Shown here in pieces: positions 62,933 to 64,000 of a DNA stretch of 64,000 bases. Origin of the DNA: Bradyrhizobium sp. Rc3b (GTDB lineage Bacteria; Pseudomonadota; Alphaproteobacteria; Rhizobiales; Xanthobacteraceae); NCBI RefSeq assembly GCF_900114915.1, contig NZ_FOUS01000004.1, positions 124,001 through 188,000 of the forward strand, read 5' to 3'. The notes under the pieces were generated by a model. It saw only the letters and a list, made by a program, of their open reading frames with translations, was not told where the DNA came from and made no database searches. A program made the translations under genes and the position numbers. The stretch's first letter is position 1. Each line of letters starts with the position of its first letter.

Positions 62933-63239
62933 CGCCGCGCCCGGCAAGGTCTGCGCCTCACCAAACCGCCGGCCCAAAATGCCGAACGAATCTCGTAGGC
63001 AGTACAAAGGGTTAGCTACTGTGCATGGGGTTGTTTTCGACATAATTGGTTGGGCGCCGCCTCCAGACGGCTGCGAGAGGCAGCCTCGCTCACCGCAGTG
63101 ACGAACCCCTTGCACCGACGCCAAGGTGGGCTACCGTCGGTGACTAGCCGCAGGGCCAGGTGACTTTTGATCTCGATTTTTTAGCATCGCATTTTGCCGG
63201 CGCCGCCATGGCGCGACGCCTACCGGATGAGGCGGGGCC
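62933..63239. other. Non-coding gap before opgC
   Basis: No gene is seen. The gap holds the dispersed motif copy B at 63016-63041 and the opgC ribosome-binding region (GATGAGGCGGGGCC just before the ATG). Confidence 0.6.
63016..63041 (+). repeat. Dispersed 26-bp motif with core GCATGGGGTTGTTTTCGAC, copy B
   Basis: It differs from 17207-17232 at one position. It lies about 200 bp upstream of opgC on the same strand. Function unknown. Confidence 0.6.
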
Positions 63240-64000
63240 ATGATCACACGGGACCAGTCAGCTTTGTTGGCGCCGGTCGAGCGCGACCTCAGGCTCGATC
63301 TCTTCCGCGGCATCGGCCTATGGATGATCTTCCTCGACCACATCCCGCACGACGTCGTGGCCTGGATGACGCTACGCAATTACGGCTTCAGCGATGCGGC
63401 CGAATTCTTCGTCTTCATCTCCGGCTATCTGGTCGGCTGGATCTACGGCCCGATCGTCGCCGGCGGCTGGTTTCTCGCCGCGATGAAGCGGCTGTGGCGG
63501 CGTGCGGCCGAGCTGTATGTCGCGCACATCATGCTGTTCCTTCTGTTCACCGCGCAGATCGCCCGCACCGCGCGCCGCTTCGACAATCCGATGTACCAGC
63601 ATGAGTTCAACGTGTTCAACTTCCTGGCGCATCCGGACGAGCTGATCGGGCAGGCGATCGTGCTGAAATACAAGCCGGTCAATCTCGACGTGCTGCCGCT
63701 CTACATCACGCTGGTGCTTGCCTCACCTTTCATCGTCTGGTGCCTGGTGCGCCGGCCGAACCTGACGCTCGCCGCCTCGGTCGTGCTCTACGTGCTGGCG
63801 CGCTGGTTCAACTGGAACATCGCCTCCTACCCGCCCGGCACGACCTGGTACTTCAATCCGTTCTGCTGGCAGTTGATGTTCGTGTTCGCGGCCTGGTGCG
63901 GCGTCGGCCAGATCGACAAGGTCGCCAGATGGGTGTGGTCGAGGGCGGCGATGGGTCTGGCCGCGGCCTGGCTGGTGTTCGCACTGCTGATCGTGATGAC
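63240..64000 (+). CDS. opgC: OpgC family glucan-modifying membrane protein (3' end outside window)
   Basis: 253 residues are visible and the frame is open to the edge. GAGGCGGGGCC lies upstream of the ATG. The N-terminus LRLDLFRGIGLWMIFLDHIP and the FISGYLVGWIYGP segment are typical of OpgC, an acyltransferase-like inner-membrane protein that modifies osmoregulated periplasmic glucans with succinyl groups. Several membrane segments are visible. No other opg genes lie in the window. Confidence 0.85.
   Translation, partial: MITRDQSALLAPVERDLRLDLFRGIGLWMIFLDHIPHDVVAWMTLRNYGFSDAAEFFVFISGYLVGWIYGPIVAGGWFLAAMKRLWRRAAELYVAHIMLFLLFTAQIARTARRFDNPMYQHEFNVFNFLAHPDELIGQAIVLKYKPVNLDVLPLYITLVLASPFIVWCLVRRPNLTLAASVVLYVLARWFNWNIASYPPGTTWYFNPFCWQLMFVFAAWCGVGQIDKVARWVWSRAAMGLAAAWLVFALLIVM

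Overview
The window is high-GC DNA with the gene content and repeat load of a Bradyrhizobium-type alphaproteobacterium. The pointers are an MbfA-type membrane ferritin with a rhizobial iron-control (Irr) palindrome, a rhizobial initiator tRNA, an OpgC-type glucan-modifying membrane protein, many broad catabolic genes, and a dense population of short palindromic intergenic repeats. I saw no phage, insertion sequence, CRISPR array or plasmid functions. This is ordinary-looking chromosome with an accessory, catabolic flavour.

Layout. (1) 1-7.4 kb: the 3' part of a very large FecR/VCBS/LamG surface or secreted protein, followed by a CHASE2 adenylate/guanylate cyclase. (2) 7.7-17.1 kb: two divergent, paralogous family-5 solute-binding proteins. 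The plus-strand one heads a Dpp/Opp-type ABC operon in which a 65-residue AtzG-like protein and an amidase sit between the two ATPase genes with ATGA overlaps. (3) 17.3-20.9 kb: a small GlsB/YeaQ membrane protein and a type I secretion ABC/HlyD pair, a plausible exporter for proteins like the one at the left edge. (4) 21.2-24.4 kb: AMP nucleosidase, a TPR protein, a DUF1488 protein with a perfect hairpin over its ribosome-binding region, and a CinA-type amidase. (5) 24.6-31 kb: two paralogous amidohydrolases with a Rieske protein, an MHS-type transporter, a LysR regulator divergent from a DUF1127 protein, and a GNAT acetyltransferase. (6) 31-37.8 kb: enoyl-CoA hydratase and SDR divergent from acyl-CoA dehydrogenase and Zn-alcohol dehydrogenase, then a GT-C-like membrane protein and an NTF2-like protein.

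(7) 38-51.8 kb: a mostly minus-strand catabolic block: amidase, MbfA with its Irr box, epoxide-hydrolase-like protein, two paralogous metallo-beta-lactamase-fold hydrolases flanking a GST and a fumarylacetoacetase-family enzyme, a DUF3775 protein, two SDRs, CvpA, a GMC oxidoreductase and a coniferyl-aldehyde-type dehydrogenase. (8) 52.1-64 kb: initiator tRNA with terminator, AraC regulator, a glycine-rich autotransporter, a DUF899 protein, a haloacetate-dehalogenase-like hydrolase, a truncated gene start, two orphan small genes, a zinc-ribbon/cyclase/AAA/TPR signalling protein, and the 5' part of opgC running off the right edge.

The items I consider most worth a second look are the transporter/AtzG-like/amidase operon, the FecR-VCBS plus CHASE2 cyclase pair with a type I exporter nearby, the Irr box at mbfA, the hairpin over the DUF1488 start, the glycine-rich autotransporter, and the many palindromic repeat families that abut stop codons. 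All assignments are from reading the sequence and recall of protein families; no database search was run.
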